A DNA stretch of 64,000 nucleotides from Beijerinckiaceae bacterium. GTDB taxonomy: Bacteria; Pseudomonadota; Alphaproteobacteria; Rhizobiales; Beijerinckiaceae. The notes under the pieces are model-generated. The model made no database searches, was not told where the DNA came from, and saw only the letters and a program-made list of their open reading frames with translations. Position 1 is the first letter of the stretch. Every line of letters starts with the position of its first letter. Shown piece after piece: positions 43,779-53,126 of this stretch. Made by a program: the position numbers and the translations under genes. The stretch lies in the NCBI GenBank assembly GCA_947453205.1, contig CANGFT010000006.1, positions 1 to 64,000 of the forward strand, read 5' to 3'.

Positions 43779-43831
43779 AGAAGAGGTGAGAGCAGCCCGG
43801 CGCGCCCGGGAAACGTTCGGGAGGCGGGTCC

Positions 43832-46800
43832 ATGTTCGCCAAATTGATGTCGGCGCGGCGCTTTGCGCCACTGTTCTGGTGCCAGTTCTTTTCCGCCTTC
43901 AATGACAATTTCGTGCGCCAGATGCTGGCCATGGTCATCCTGTTCAAGCTGGGCGAGGACGCCGCAGGCTCCCTCATCACCCTTGCCGTCGGCGTCTTCA
44001 TCGCCCCCTCGCTGCTGCTGTCGGCGCTCGGCGGCGAAATCGCCGACTCCAACGACAAGGCCGAGGTCACGCGGCGGCTGAAGCTCGCCGAGATCGGCGT
44101 CCAGATGGTGGCGGCCGCAGGCTTCTGGTTCAGCTCACTGCCCCTGCTCTTCACGGCGCTTTTCGGCCTTGGCGTCATCGCCGCGCTCTTTGGCCCGGTC
44201 AAATACGGCATCCTGCCGGATCATCTCGAAACCCACGAACTGCCCACCGGCAACGCCCTGATCGAGGGCGCGACCTTTCTGGCGATCCTCTGCGGGCTGA
44301 TCGTGGGGGGCTATGCGGCCGACCATGCCCGCGAGCCCCTGACCGTGGTGGCGCAGCTCATGGCCGTCGCGCTGCTGTGCTGGGGGGCGAGCCGCTACAT
44401 TCCCGCGACCGGGGCCGCCGCGCCGCATCTGCGCCCCAGCGCCAATGTCTTCGCCTCGACCGGACGCCTCGTGAAGGAGCTCGCCGCCGACCAGCGCCTG
44501 TGGATCGGCGGGATTGCGGTGAGCTGGTTCTGGATGACTGGCGCCATCGCCCTCTCGCTGGTCCCCGTCCTCATCAAGAACCGCATCGGCGGCGGCATAG
44601 ATGTCGAGACTGCGGTCAGCGCCCTCTTCGCTCTCGGCGTCGGCCTTGGCTCGGTGCTGGCGGCGGTCGTCGCCCGTGGCCGCATCCGCCTGCTGCCCGC
44701 GCCCCTTTCAGGCCTCGCCATGGCGGTTTTCCTGATTGATCTTGGCGTGGCGACGCTCGGCCTGCCGAAGGCCAGCGGAGAGGTTGCGCTGGGCGCCTTC
44801 TTCGCCAGCTCGACGGGCTTGCGCATCGCCATAGATGTCCTGGGCCTTGCGGCGGCGGGCGGCATGTTCGTCGTCCCTGTGTTCTCAGCCGTTCAGTCCT
44901 GGGCTGGAGAAGACCGCCGCGCCCGCGTCATAGCGGCCGTCAACATCCTGAATTCCGTCTTCATCGTGGGCGGCGCGCTGCTTGTCGCGGGCCTGCAAGG
45001 CGCGGGCTTTGGCGAACCTGCGCTGCTTCTGTCGCTGGGCCTGCTGAACGGCGCCTTCGGCGTCTGGCTGTTCCGCGCCCTGCCCGGAAATCTCGTGGGC
45101 GAGGCTTTGAACGCCATCTTCAAACTCTTCTTCCGCCTTGAGGTGCGGGGCCTCGAGAATCTCGAAGCGGCCGGCGAGCGCTGCGTCATCGCGCTCAACC
45201 ATGTGTCCTTTCTCGATGCGCCTGTGATCCTCTCGATCCTCGACAGCAAGCCCGTCTTCGCCATCGATTGGCAGATCGCCCGGGCATGGTGGGTGAAGCC
45301 ATTCCTCGGGATCGCCCGCTGCTTCCCCATGGACCCGACCAAGCCTCTCTCGACGCGAGGCCTCATCAAGGAGGTGCGCGCGGGCCAGCACCTCGTGATC
45401 TTCCCAGAGGGGCGCCTCACCGTCACCGGCTCGCTGATGAAGGTCTATGACGGCGCCGCCATGATCGCCAACAAGAGCGAGGCCATGGTGGTGCCCGTGC
45501 GGCTTGAGGGCCTGGACCGCACGCCCTTCACGCGGCTCGGGCATCTCAAGATGCGGCGCCAGCTCTTCCCCAAGGTGTGCGTGACCTTTCTCTCGCCCCG
45601 CAAGCTGGTGCTGGACCAGTCGCTCGTCGGCCGCAAGCGTCGTCAGGCCGCAGGGGCCGCGCTCTATGACATCATGTCCGACCTGCTGTTCGAGACCAGC
45701 TCCACCCACGGCACGCTGACGGGCGCCCTGCATGACAGCATCGCCCTCTTCGGGGGGTCGCGGATCATGCTTGAGGATGTCGTCACCGGCGCCATGAAGG
45801 CCAGCATGGTCGAGATCGGCGCTGCAGTCCTCGCGCGCAAGATCATGCAGATCGGCAAGCCCGGCGAAGCCGTCGGCGTGATGTTGCCCAACGCCAACGG
45901 CGCTGCGGTGACCTTCTTCGCCGTGCAGCAGGCCGGACGCGTGGCCGCCATGCTGAACTTCACCGCAGGCGCCGCCAACATGCGCGCCGCCTGCACCGGA
46001 TCATGCATCACCCATATCCTGACGTCCCGCGCCTTCATCGAGAAGGCGGATCTCGGCGCGGTCGTCGCCGAACTCTCGCAGCAGACGACGATTCATTATC
46101 TCGAAGATGTCCGAAAGACCGTGACGAAGCTCGACAAGCTGCGCGGCGTCCTCGAGCGCGGGCGCCCGCTCGTCCCGCGCCGGCCTGACGACCCCGCGGT
46201 GGTGCTCTTCACGTCCGGCTCCGAGGGCGCGCCCAAGGGCGTCGTGCTCTCGCACCGGAACATTCTCGCCAATCTGGCGCAGGTGACCGCGCGCATCGAC
46301 CTGTCGCCCAACGACATCGTCTTCAACGTGCTGCCGGTGTTCCACAGCTTCGGGCTCACAGGGGGATTGCTCGCCGGAATGCTCACGGGAATGAAGGTCT
46401 TCCTTTATCCCTCGCCCCTGCACTACCGTCAGATTCCCGAACTCATCTACAACACCAACGCCACCATCCTCTTTGGCACCGACACATTCCTGACCGGCTA
46501 TGCGCGCATGGCCAATCCTTATGATTTCCGCTCATTGCGCTACATCGTGGCGGGGGCGGAGCGTGTGAAGGATGAGACGCGGCGGCTCTATATGGAGCGT
46601 TTCGGCCATCGCATTCTCGAAGCCTATGGGGTGACGGAGACCTCGCCCGGCCTCTCGCTGAACACGCCCATGTTCAACAAGGTCGGAACGGTGGGCCGCA
46701 TCCTGCCGGGCATGGCGCACAGGCTCGATCCGGTGCCTGGCATCAGCGATGGCGGACGGCTCTTCGTGCGCGGCCCCAATGTGATGCTGGGCTACTTCCG

Positions 46801-47233
46801 GGTCGACAATCCCGGCGTGCTCGAAGAACCGCCCGGCGGCTGGCATGACACAGGCGACATCGTGTCCATGGACGCCGAGCAGTTCATCACCATCAAGGGC
46901 CGCGCCAAACGCTTCGCCAAGATCGCAGGCGAGATGGTCTCGCTCACCGCTGTGGAGCAGATCTGCGGCGATCTGTGGCCGGAACATCCCCCTGCCGTCG
47001 TCGCCATGCCCGATGCGCGCAAGGGCGAACGCCTCGTCATGGTCACGACCAAGGCGGACGCGACCCGCGCCGAGGTGCAGGCCTGGATGAAGGAGCAGGG
47101 CGCGACGGAGCTGATGTTCCCCTCCGAAATCATCAGCGTCGACGCGCTGCCGCTGCTGGGCTCCGGCAAGACGGATTATGTCGAGCTTGACCGCATGGTG
47201 CGCAGCAAGCTCGGCCTCCTGACGGTCGCCTGA
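43832..47233 (+). CDS. aas: LplT-PlsC-Aas fusion: lysophospholipid transporter / acyltransferase / acyl-[ACP] synthetase
   Basis: The 1133-residue protein joins three units. Residues 1-405 are an MFS flippase like LplT (FAPLFWCQFFSAFNDNFVRQM). Residues about 425-620 are a PlsC acyltransferase with NHVSFLD (HX4D) and FPEGRLT. Residues about 640-1133 are an AMP-binding acyl-ACP synthetase with LFTSGSEGAPKGVVLSH, YGVTETSPG and the C-terminal Lys region GSGKTDYVELD. Together they import lysophospholipid and re-acylate it at the inner membrane. It is followed after one base by a TetR gene, and the promoter carries a matching operator. Confidence 0.93.
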   Translation: MFAKLMSARRFAPLFWCQFFSAFNDNFVRQMLAMVILFKLGEDAAGSLITLAVGVFIAPSLLLSALGGEIADSNDKAEVTRRLKLAEIGVQMVAAAGFWFSSLPLLFTALFGLGVIAALFGPVKYGILPDHLETHELPTGNALIEGATFLAILCGLIVGGYAADHAREPLTVVAQLMAVALLCWGASRYIPATGAAAPHLRPSANVFASTGRLVKELAADQRLWIGGIAVSWFWMTGAIALSLVPVLIKNRIGGGIDVETAVSALFALGVGLGSVLAAVVARGRIRLLPAPLSGLAMAVFLIDLGVATLGLPKASGEVALGAFFASSTGLRIAIDVLGLAAAGGMFVVPVFSAVQSWAGEDRRARVIAAVNILNSVFIVGGALLVAGLQGAGFGEPALLLSLGLLNGAFGVWLFRALPGNLVGEALNAIFKLFFRLEVRGLENLEAAGERCVIALNHVSFLDAPVILSILDSKPVFAIDWQIARAWWVKPFLGIARCFPMDPTKPLSTRGLIKEVRAGQHLVIFPEGRLTVTGSLMKVYDGAAMIANKSEAMVVPVRLEGLDRTPFTRLGHLKMRRQLFPKVCVTFLSPRKLVLDQSLVGRKRRQAAGAALYDIMSDLLFETSSTHGTLTGALHDSIALFGGSRIMLEDVVTGAMKASMVEIGAAVLARKIMQIGKPGEAVGVMLPNANGAAVTFFAVQQAGRVAAMLNFTAGAANMRAACTGSCITHILTSRAFIEKADLGAVVAELSQQTTIHYLEDVRKTVTKLDKLRGVLERGRPLVPRRPDDPAVVLFTSGSEGAPKGVVLSHRNILANLAQVTARIDLSPNDIVFNVLPVFHSFGLTGGLLAGMLTGMKVFLYPSPLHYRQIPELIYNTNATILFGTDTFLTGYARMANPYDFRSLRYIVAGAERVKDETRRLYMERFGHRILEAYGVTETSPGLSLNTPMFNKVGTVGRILPGMAHRLDPVPGISDGGRLFVRGPNVMLGYFRVDNPGVLEEPPGGWHDTGDIVSMDAEQFITIKGRAKRFAKIAGEMVSLTAVEQICGDLWPEHPPAVVAMPDARKGERLVMVTTKADATRAEVQAWMKEQGATELMFPSEIISVDALPLLGSGKTDYVELDRMVRSKLGLLTVA

Positions 47234-47234
47234 C

Positions 47235-47840
47235 ATGGCGGGCGCAACCGCAGCCAAACGCCCGCGCAACGCCGCAGGCACAAGGGCGAGCATCGAGAAG
47301 GCCGCGCTGCGTCTCTTTGCGGAGAAGGGCGTGGAAGGCGCGACCATCCGAGACCTCGCCCTTGCCGTGGGCGTCGCGGATGCGGCGCTCTATCGCTACT
47401 TCCATTCCAAGGAAGAGATCGCGGCGGAGCTGTTCGCCGCGCATTACGGCGCTTTGGCCCGGCGCATAGATGAAATCGCCGCAAGGGAGTTGCCGCTGAC
47501 GGAGACCATCGCCGCGCTGGTCCAGATGCTCTGCGCCCTGTTCGACGATGCGCCGGATGTGTTCAGCTTCATCCTGCTGAACCAGCATGCGCATCTGCGC
47601 TATGTGCGGGAAGAGGCCAATGCGGTGGAGTCCCTGCGCGACATCATGCGCAACGGCTATTTGAAGGGCGAACTCGCCATTGCTGACCACGAGCTTGCGG
47701 CCGCCATGGCCCTGGGGGCGGTGCTGCAGCCCTGCGTGTTCAAGCTCTATGGCCGCCTGCCCGGCCCCATGCAGGATCGGTCGCTTGACCTGACGCAAGC
47801 AGCGCTGCGCGTTTTGGGGATCAGGCCCATATCGATTTAA
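47235..47840 (+). CDS. TetR family transcriptional regulator
   Basis: The 201-residue protein has an N-terminal TetR helix-turn-helix (ASIEKAALRLFAEKGVEGATI, then LAVGVADAALYRYFHSKEE) and a divergent ligand-binding domain. It starts one base after the aas stop, so it is in the same operon and probably autoregulates through the palindrome over that promoter. A fatty-acid or acyl-CoA ligand is inferred from its partner gene. No other target in the window has the palindrome. Confidence 0.9.
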   Translation: MAGATAAKRPRNAAGTRASIEKAALRLFAEKGVEGATIRDLALAVGVADAALYRYFHSKEEIAAELFAAHYGALARRIDEIAARELPLTETIAALVQMLCALFDDAPDVFSFILLNQHAHLRYVREEANAVESLRDIMRNGYLKGELAIADHELAAAMALGAVLQPCVFKLYGRLPGPMQDRSLDLTQAALRVLGIRPISI

Positions 47841-47960
47841 AAGGACCATCGGGCGCAACGCTGCGGCCACGTTGCAGGTTCCGCGAATCAGCAGAAACGA
47901 CGCCCCCCTTGGCGCGGGCGCTCCAAAGGGTCATAACCCCCTGACAAGGAGAGCCTGCCC

Positions 47961-50624
47961 ATGCGCACCGACACTGCACAGCCCGTCCGCCTGAGCGACT
48001 ATCGCGCCCCCGATCATCTGATCGACGAGGTCAATCTCGACATCAGGCTGAATCTGACGGCGACCCATGTGCGGGCGCGCCTCTCCATACGCCCCAACCC
48101 CAAGGGCCGCCCCGGCGCTCCGCTGATTCTCAATGGCGATGGCCTCAACGCCACCACGGTCTTGCTCGACGGCGGCGCGCTTGATCTTGACGCAAGCGCC
48201 ATCGGCCCCGACGCCCTCACCATCAACGAGCCCCCGCGCCGGCCCTTTGAACTCACCATCGACACGATCATCGACCCCTCGGCCAATACCCAGCTCATGG
48301 GCCTTTATCGCTCAGGCTCCGCCTATTGCACCCAATGCGAGGCGGAGGGCTTTCGCCGCATCACCTATTTTCTCGACCGCCCGGATGTGCTGAGCGTCTA
48401 CACCACGCGAATCGAGGCGGAAAAGGCTGAGGCGCCGGTGCTGCTGGGCAATGGCAATCTCGTGGAGGGCGGCGATGTCGAGGGAACCTCCCGCCATTAC
48501 GCCATCTGGCAGGATCCCCATCCCAAGCCCTGCTATCTCTTCGCGCTGGTGGGCGGCGACCTCGGCTCCATCCACGACACATTCACCACCATGTCGGGCC
48601 GCGTGGTGAAGCTGGGCGTCTATGTGGAGCATGGCAACGAATCACGCGCCGCCTACGCCATGGATGCGCTCAAGCGCTGCATGCGCTGGGACGAGGAGGC
48701 CTTCGGCCGCGAATATGATCTCGACCTCTTCAACATCGTCGCCGTGTCCGACTTCAACATGGGCGCGATGGAGAACAAGGGCCTCAACATCTTCAACGAC
48801 AAATATGTGCTCGCCCTGCCGCGCACGGCGACCGATGTCGACTACGCCCATATCGAGGGCGTCATCGCCCATGAATATTTCCACAACTGGACAGGCAACC
48901 GAATCACCTGCCGCGACTGGTTCCAGCTCTGCCTGAAGGAAGGGCTCACCGTTTTCAGAGATCAGGAATTCTCATCCGACCAGCGTTCGCGCCCGGTCAA
49001 GCGCATCGCGGACATCCGCACACTGCGCGCCGCGCAATTCCCCGAGGATTCAGGTCCGCTCGCCCATAATGTGCGCCCCGAGACCTATCTGGAGATCAAC
49101 AACTTCTACACGCCGACCATTTATGAAAAAGGCGCCGAAGTCATCCGCATGTTGAAGACGCTGATCGGCGCGGACGCCTTCCGCAGGGGCATGGACCTCT
49201 ATTTCGAGCGCTGCGACGGCATGGCCGCGACGGTCGAGGACTTCATCGCCTGTTTCGCGCAAAGCTCCGGGCGCGACCTCAGCCAGTTCATGCGCTGGTA
49301 TTCGCAAGCGGGCACGCCGACGCTCACGGTCGCCAGCAGCTATGACGCCAGCGCGAAAACCTTCACGCTCGATCTGGCGCAGTCCACCGCGCCCACGCCC
49401 GGCCAGCCTGACAAACATCCGCTCGTGATCCCCGTCGCTCTGGGCCTCGTGGGCGCCGATGGCGACCTGCCGCTAACGACCCAGGGGCCGCATGAAGAGG
49501 GCGGCGCCAGCCCGCAGGAATGCGCGAGCGGCGTCTTCGAACTCGACAAGCCCGCGCGCCGCATCGTATTCCATGATGTGGCGGAGCGCCCCGTGCCCTC
49601 CATCCTCCGTGGTTTCTCGGCGCCGGTGAAGCTTGATCTCGACTCCAGCTCAGAAGACCTTCTGACGCTGGCCGCGCGCGACAGCGATCTCTTCAATCGC
49701 TGGCAGGCCATCCAGACCTCCGCCACCCGCCTGCTGATCGCCTCGGTTTCAACCATTCGCGGCGGCGGCGCCCCACGGATGGATGCGCGCTTTCCCGAGG
49801 CGCTAGGACAGGTGCTGACAGCCTTCGCCTCAGATCCCGCCTTCACCGCGCAGGCGATCAGCCTGCCTGCCGAGGCCGACATCGCCCGCGAGATCGCAGG
49901 GGATGTCGACCCTGACGCCGTCCACCTCGCGCGCCGCGCCTTGCGCCAGAGCCTTGGCGAAAGCCTGCGGAGCCAGCTGCTGCAGGTCTATGAGTCCCTC
50001 TCGACCGATGCGCCCTATTCGCCTGACGCGCGCAGCGCCGGCGCCAGGGCCCTCCGCAATGCGGCGCTTGACCTCATTGCGGCAGGCGACCGGGAGATGG
50101 GCGCGCAGATCGCCATGCGCCAGTTCGAAAGCGCGCATAACATGACCGATCAGTTCGGCGCCCTCGCCGTGCTCTCGCTCATCCCCGGCGGCCAGCGGGA
50201 GAAGGCGCTCGACACATTCTACCGAACCCATGCCGCCGACCATCTGGTGGTGGACAAATGGTTCGCCCTGCAAGGCCTGATCCCGGAGGAGGGGACCATC
50301 GAGCGCGTGCGCATGCTCATGCAGCACCACGCCTTCACTTATTCCAATCCCAATCGCCTGCGCTCGCTGATCGGGAGCTTCGCCGGAAACCTGACGCAAT
50401 TCCACGCCGCCGACGGGCGCGGCTATGATCTCATCGCCACCGTGGTGAGCGAGCTCGACAGCCGCAACCCGCAGGTCGCGGCCCGCCTGCTCGGCGCCTT
50501 CCGCACATGGCGCTCCATGGAGGCGGGGCGGCGCGCCCATGCCGAGGCGGCGTTGAAACGCGTGGCCGCGCAACAGGGTCTCTCAGCAGACGTGCGCGAC
50601 ATCGTCGACCGCTCGCTGGCGTGA
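47961..50624 (+). CDS. pepN: aminopeptidase N (M1 family)
   Basis: The 887-residue zinc aminopeptidase has the substrate motif GAMENKG, the zinc motif HEYFHNWTGNR (HExxH) and the downstream Glu in LKEGLTVFRDQEFS. TQCEAEGFRRITYFLDRPDVLS is typical of the proteobacterial PepN branch, and the C-terminal helical domain (DUF3458) is complete. It removes N-terminal residues from peptides in the cytosol. A CAAGGAGAG site precedes the ATG. Single gene. Confidence 0.95.
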   Translation: MRTDTAQPVRLSDYRAPDHLIDEVNLDIRLNLTATHVRARLSIRPNPKGRPGAPLILNGDGLNATTVLLDGGALDLDASAIGPDALTINEPPRRPFELTIDTIIDPSANTQLMGLYRSGSAYCTQCEAEGFRRITYFLDRPDVLSVYTTRIEAEKAEAPVLLGNGNLVEGGDVEGTSRHYAIWQDPHPKPCYLFALVGGDLGSIHDTFTTMSGRVVKLGVYVEHGNESRAAYAMDALKRCMRWDEEAFGREYDLDLFNIVAVSDFNMGAMENKGLNIFNDKYVLALPRTATDVDYAHIEGVIAHEYFHNWTGNRITCRDWFQLCLKEGLTVFRDQEFSSDQRSRPVKRIADIRTLRAAQFPEDSGPLAHNVRPETYLEINNFYTPTIYEKGAEVIRMLKTLIGADAFRRGMDLYFERCDGMAATVEDFIACFAQSSGRDLSQFMRWYSQAGTPTLTVASSYDASAKTFTLDLAQSTAPTPGQPDKHPLVIPVALGLVGADGDLPLTTQGPHEEGGASPQECASGVFELDKPARRIVFHDVAERPVPSILRGFSAPVKLDLDSSSEDLLTLAARDSDLFNRWQAIQTSATRLLIASVSTIRGGGAPRMDARFPEALGQVLTAFASDPAFTAQAISLPAEADIAREIAGDVDPDAVHLARRALRQSLGESLRSQLLQVYESLSTDAPYSPDARSAGARALRNAALDLIAAGDREMGAQIAMRQFESAHNMTDQFGALAVLSLIPGGQREKALDTFYRTHAADHLVVDKWFALQGLIPEEGTIERVRMLMQHHAFTYSNPNRLRSLIGSFAGNLTQFHAADGRGYDLIATVVSELDSRNPQVAARLLGAFRTWRSMEAGRRAHAEAALKRVAAQQGLSADVRDIVDRSLA

Positions 50625-50749
50625 CGAGGGCGCGCAAAATAACTTTGGACTCCTTTCGTTCGTGTCCGCGGCGCCCATAAAAAAACTTAATTGACGCAAC
50701 GGATCATTAACCTCTGGACAAAAATCCCCTCCCGGATTCAACTGCGGAT

Positions 50750-50786
50750 GATTCGCTGGCAGATGCGGCACATCGACCAGCGAATC
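50750..50786. promoter_or_regulatory. long imperfect palindrome upstream of the PAS kinase gene
   Basis: GATTCGCTGG (50750-50759) pairs with CCAGCGAATC (50777-50786), and inside it GATG pairs with CATC around the loop CGGCA. The whole makes a 14-bp hairpin with a two-by-two mismatch, ending just before the kinase start region. It may be an operator or an mRNA hairpin controlling translation. Confidence 0.45.
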
Positions 50787-50809
50787 GCCGAATGAATTCT
50801 GGGGGCCAT

Positions 50810-53122
50810 ATGGCGCGTGCGAACGCAGCCAGCGCAGCCGTTCGAGCGGATGCGCTGCGATATCTTGCACGAATGTTGAGCGTCGTGACGACCGCGCGTA
50901 AGCCCGGCTTTTCAAGCAGGGCGCGCCGCGCTGCGCCGCTCGGATATGCGCTGGCCCTGCTGCTTTGCGCCGCCGCAGCGCTCTTTTATGCGCTTCAGAC
51001 CCGCGACCGGGCGATCGAGGAGGCCCGCAGCGAAGTCGAACTGGCGGGCGCCGCCGTCATTGCCCAAATCGCGACCCTCCAAACCACCGCCGACGCCGAA
51101 TACCTTGCAAAGGTCTTGCCAGAGCGCGCGCTGCGCAACGAACGCTATCTTCTCATCAGCAACGCCGACGGCCAGATCGTGGCGAGCGTCCCCAGCGCGC
51201 GCGCGGCGGACGGGCTTCTGGCAGCAAAGCTAGGTTCAGGCCTGCCCCTGCTGACATTCGCGGAAAAAGCGGGCGCGCTGCGCATCGCTCTCGATAGCGG
51301 CGAGGAAGCTCTGGCCGCCGTCAGGAACCTGCCGCAAGGCGCCGGGCAGGTGGCGGTGATCCAGCCATTACATGGCGCCCTCAGGGACTGGCGCGCAAAC
51401 ATGCTGCGCACCGCTCTTCTGGTTATGGCGCTCGGCGCCATCTTCGCGTTTGGCTGCATCGCGCTCCTGCGGGAGACGCGCGCGCGGCGCCAGTCGCAAT
51501 CATCTTATGAGGCCTTGAACGCGCGCATGGGCGCGGCCCTCAGCCAGGGTCGTTGCGGTCTTTGGGATTGGGATTTGTCACGGGGCCGGATCTTCTGGTC
51601 GGCCTCCATGTATGAGCTTCTGGGGCTGGAGGCGAGCGCCGCCTCTCTGTCCTGCGGGGATGTCAGCAACCTGCTTCATCCCGCAGATGGCGACCTTGCC
51701 GCCATAGCGCAAAACCTCAGCGCATCCGGCGCCGGCGGCATCGACTACACCTTGCGGCTGCGCAATGGCGCGGGGAATTGGGTCTGGCTGCGCCTGCGCG
51801 CGCAGATCACGCGGGATGCGGGCGCCGACAGCCCCCATCTCGTGGGCATCGCCATCGACATCTCCGATCAGCAGGCCCTCGCCGAACGCTCGGCCACCGC
51901 AGATCTGCGCCTGCGCGACGCCATCGAGACTGTGTCGGAAGCCTTCGTGCTCTGGGACGCCGACAATCAGCTGGTGATGTGCAATTCCAAATTCCAGCGC
52001 CTGCATGATCTGCCGACGAACGCCATCGTCCCCGGCCGCCCCTATCACGAAGTCATGTCCATGGGCACGCCGCTGGCGGTGCGCGCGCAGGTGCCGCTGG
52101 GCGAGCGCCCGCAGGCCGGCGCCCGCACCTATGAAGCGCGCCTCGCTGATGGCCGCTGGCTGCAGATCAACGAGCGGCGCACCAAGGATGGGGGCTATGT
52201 CTCCGTCGGCACGGACATCACGACGCTCAAGCGCCATGAAGAGCAGCTTCTGGAATCTGAACGCCGCCTGATGGCGACCGTCGCCGACCTGCGCCGCTCG
52301 CGCCAGACGCTCGAAGTGCAGGCAGGCCAGCTCGCGGACCTCGCCGAGCGTTACCTCGAACAGAAAGCCGAGGCCGAAAGCGCCAACCGCGCGAAATCAG
52401 AATTTTTGGCCAATATGAGCCACGAGCTGCGCACCCCGCTCAACGCCATCATCGGCTTCTCCGAAATGATGGAGCATCAGACCTTCGGCGCCCTGGGCAA
52501 CGAGCGTTATGTCGATTACTGCGCCCATATCCGCAAGAGCGGCGAGGGCCTGCTCTCGGTGATCTCCGATGTGCTGGACATGTCGCGCATCGAAGCGGGG
52601 CGCCTCAGCCTTCAACGCGAGACGGTCGATGTCCAGGAGGTCATCAGCGGCTGCGTCGCGGCCCTGCGCGGCGACGCCGAGAGCAAGGGCGTCGCGCTCT
52701 CCACCAGCGCGCTGGAGGCGCAGGCGATCAGCGGCGACAAGGAGCAGCTGCAGAAGGTGCTCGACAGCCTGCTGCGCAACGCGCTGAAGTTCACGCCCAG
52801 CGGCGGCCTTGTGAATGTGCGCATGCGCATCCTGCCCGAGAGCGTCAAGATCTATGTCGAGGACACCGGCGTCGGCATTCCGCCCGAGGCGCTGGCGCGC
52901 GTGGGGCGCCCCTTCGAGCAGATCGACACGCCGCTCGAAGACGGCATGCGCGGTTCGGGGCTGGGCCTGGCCATCGCGCGCTCGCTGGTGGAGCTGCATG
53001 GCGGTTCGCTGCGCATCCGCAGCGTCATGGGCGCGGGGACGAGCGTGCGCATAGAGCTGCCCATCAAGGCCACGATGATGGGCGTCGTCTATCCCGACGC
53101 CATCGGCCACCGCGCCGCCTGA
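50810..53122 (+). CDS. PAS-domain sensor histidine kinase, PleC/DivJ-like
   Basis: From the chosen ATG (GGGGG four bases upstream) the protein has 770 residues. Order: transmembrane helix (about 38-55), extracytoplasmic region, second helix (about 200-217), PAS domain with WDWDLSRGRIFWS (about 250-360), a second PAS (about 370-480, FVLWDADNQLVMCN), a coiled coil, the DHp domain FLANMSHELRTPLNAIIGF with the phospho-His, and the HATPase with DTGVGIPPE and GSGLGLAIA. The DHp signature is that of the cell-cycle kinases PleC, DivJ and PdhS in Alphaproteobacteria. No response regulator is adjacent; DivK-type partners are typical. A start 18 bases upstream is possible. Confidence 0.87.
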   Translation: MARANAASAAVRADALRYLARMLSVVTTARKPGFSSRARRAAPLGYALALLLCAAAALFYALQTRDRAIEEARSEVELAGAAVIAQIATLQTTADAEYLAKVLPERALRNERYLLISNADGQIVASVPSARAADGLLAAKLGSGLPLLTFAEKAGALRIALDSGEEALAAVRNLPQGAGQVAVIQPLHGALRDWRANMLRTALLVMALGAIFAFGCIALLRETRARRQSQSSYEALNARMGAALSQGRCGLWDWDLSRGRIFWSASMYELLGLEASAASLSCGDVSNLLHPADGDLAAIAQNLSASGAGGIDYTLRLRNGAGNWVWLRLRAQITRDAGADSPHLVGIAIDISDQQALAERSATADLRLRDAIETVSEAFVLWDADNQLVMCNSKFQRLHDLPTNAIVPGRPYHEVMSMGTPLAVRAQVPLGERPQAGARTYEARLADGRWLQINERRTKDGGYVSVGTDITTLKRHEEQLLESERRLMATVADLRRSRQTLEVQAGQLADLAERYLEQKAEAESANRAKSEFLANMSHELRTPLNAIIGFSEMMEHQTFGALGNERYVDYCAHIRKSGEGLLSVISDVLDMSRIEAGRLSLQRETVDVQEVISGCVAALRGDAESKGVALSTSALEAQAISGDKEQLQKVLDSLLRNALKFTPSGGLVNVRMRILPESVKIYVEDTGVGIPPEALARVGRPFEQIDTPLEDGMRGSGLGLAIARSLVELHGGSLRIRSVMGAGTSVRIELPIKATMMGVVYPDAIGHRAA

Positions 53123-53126
53123 CGCT

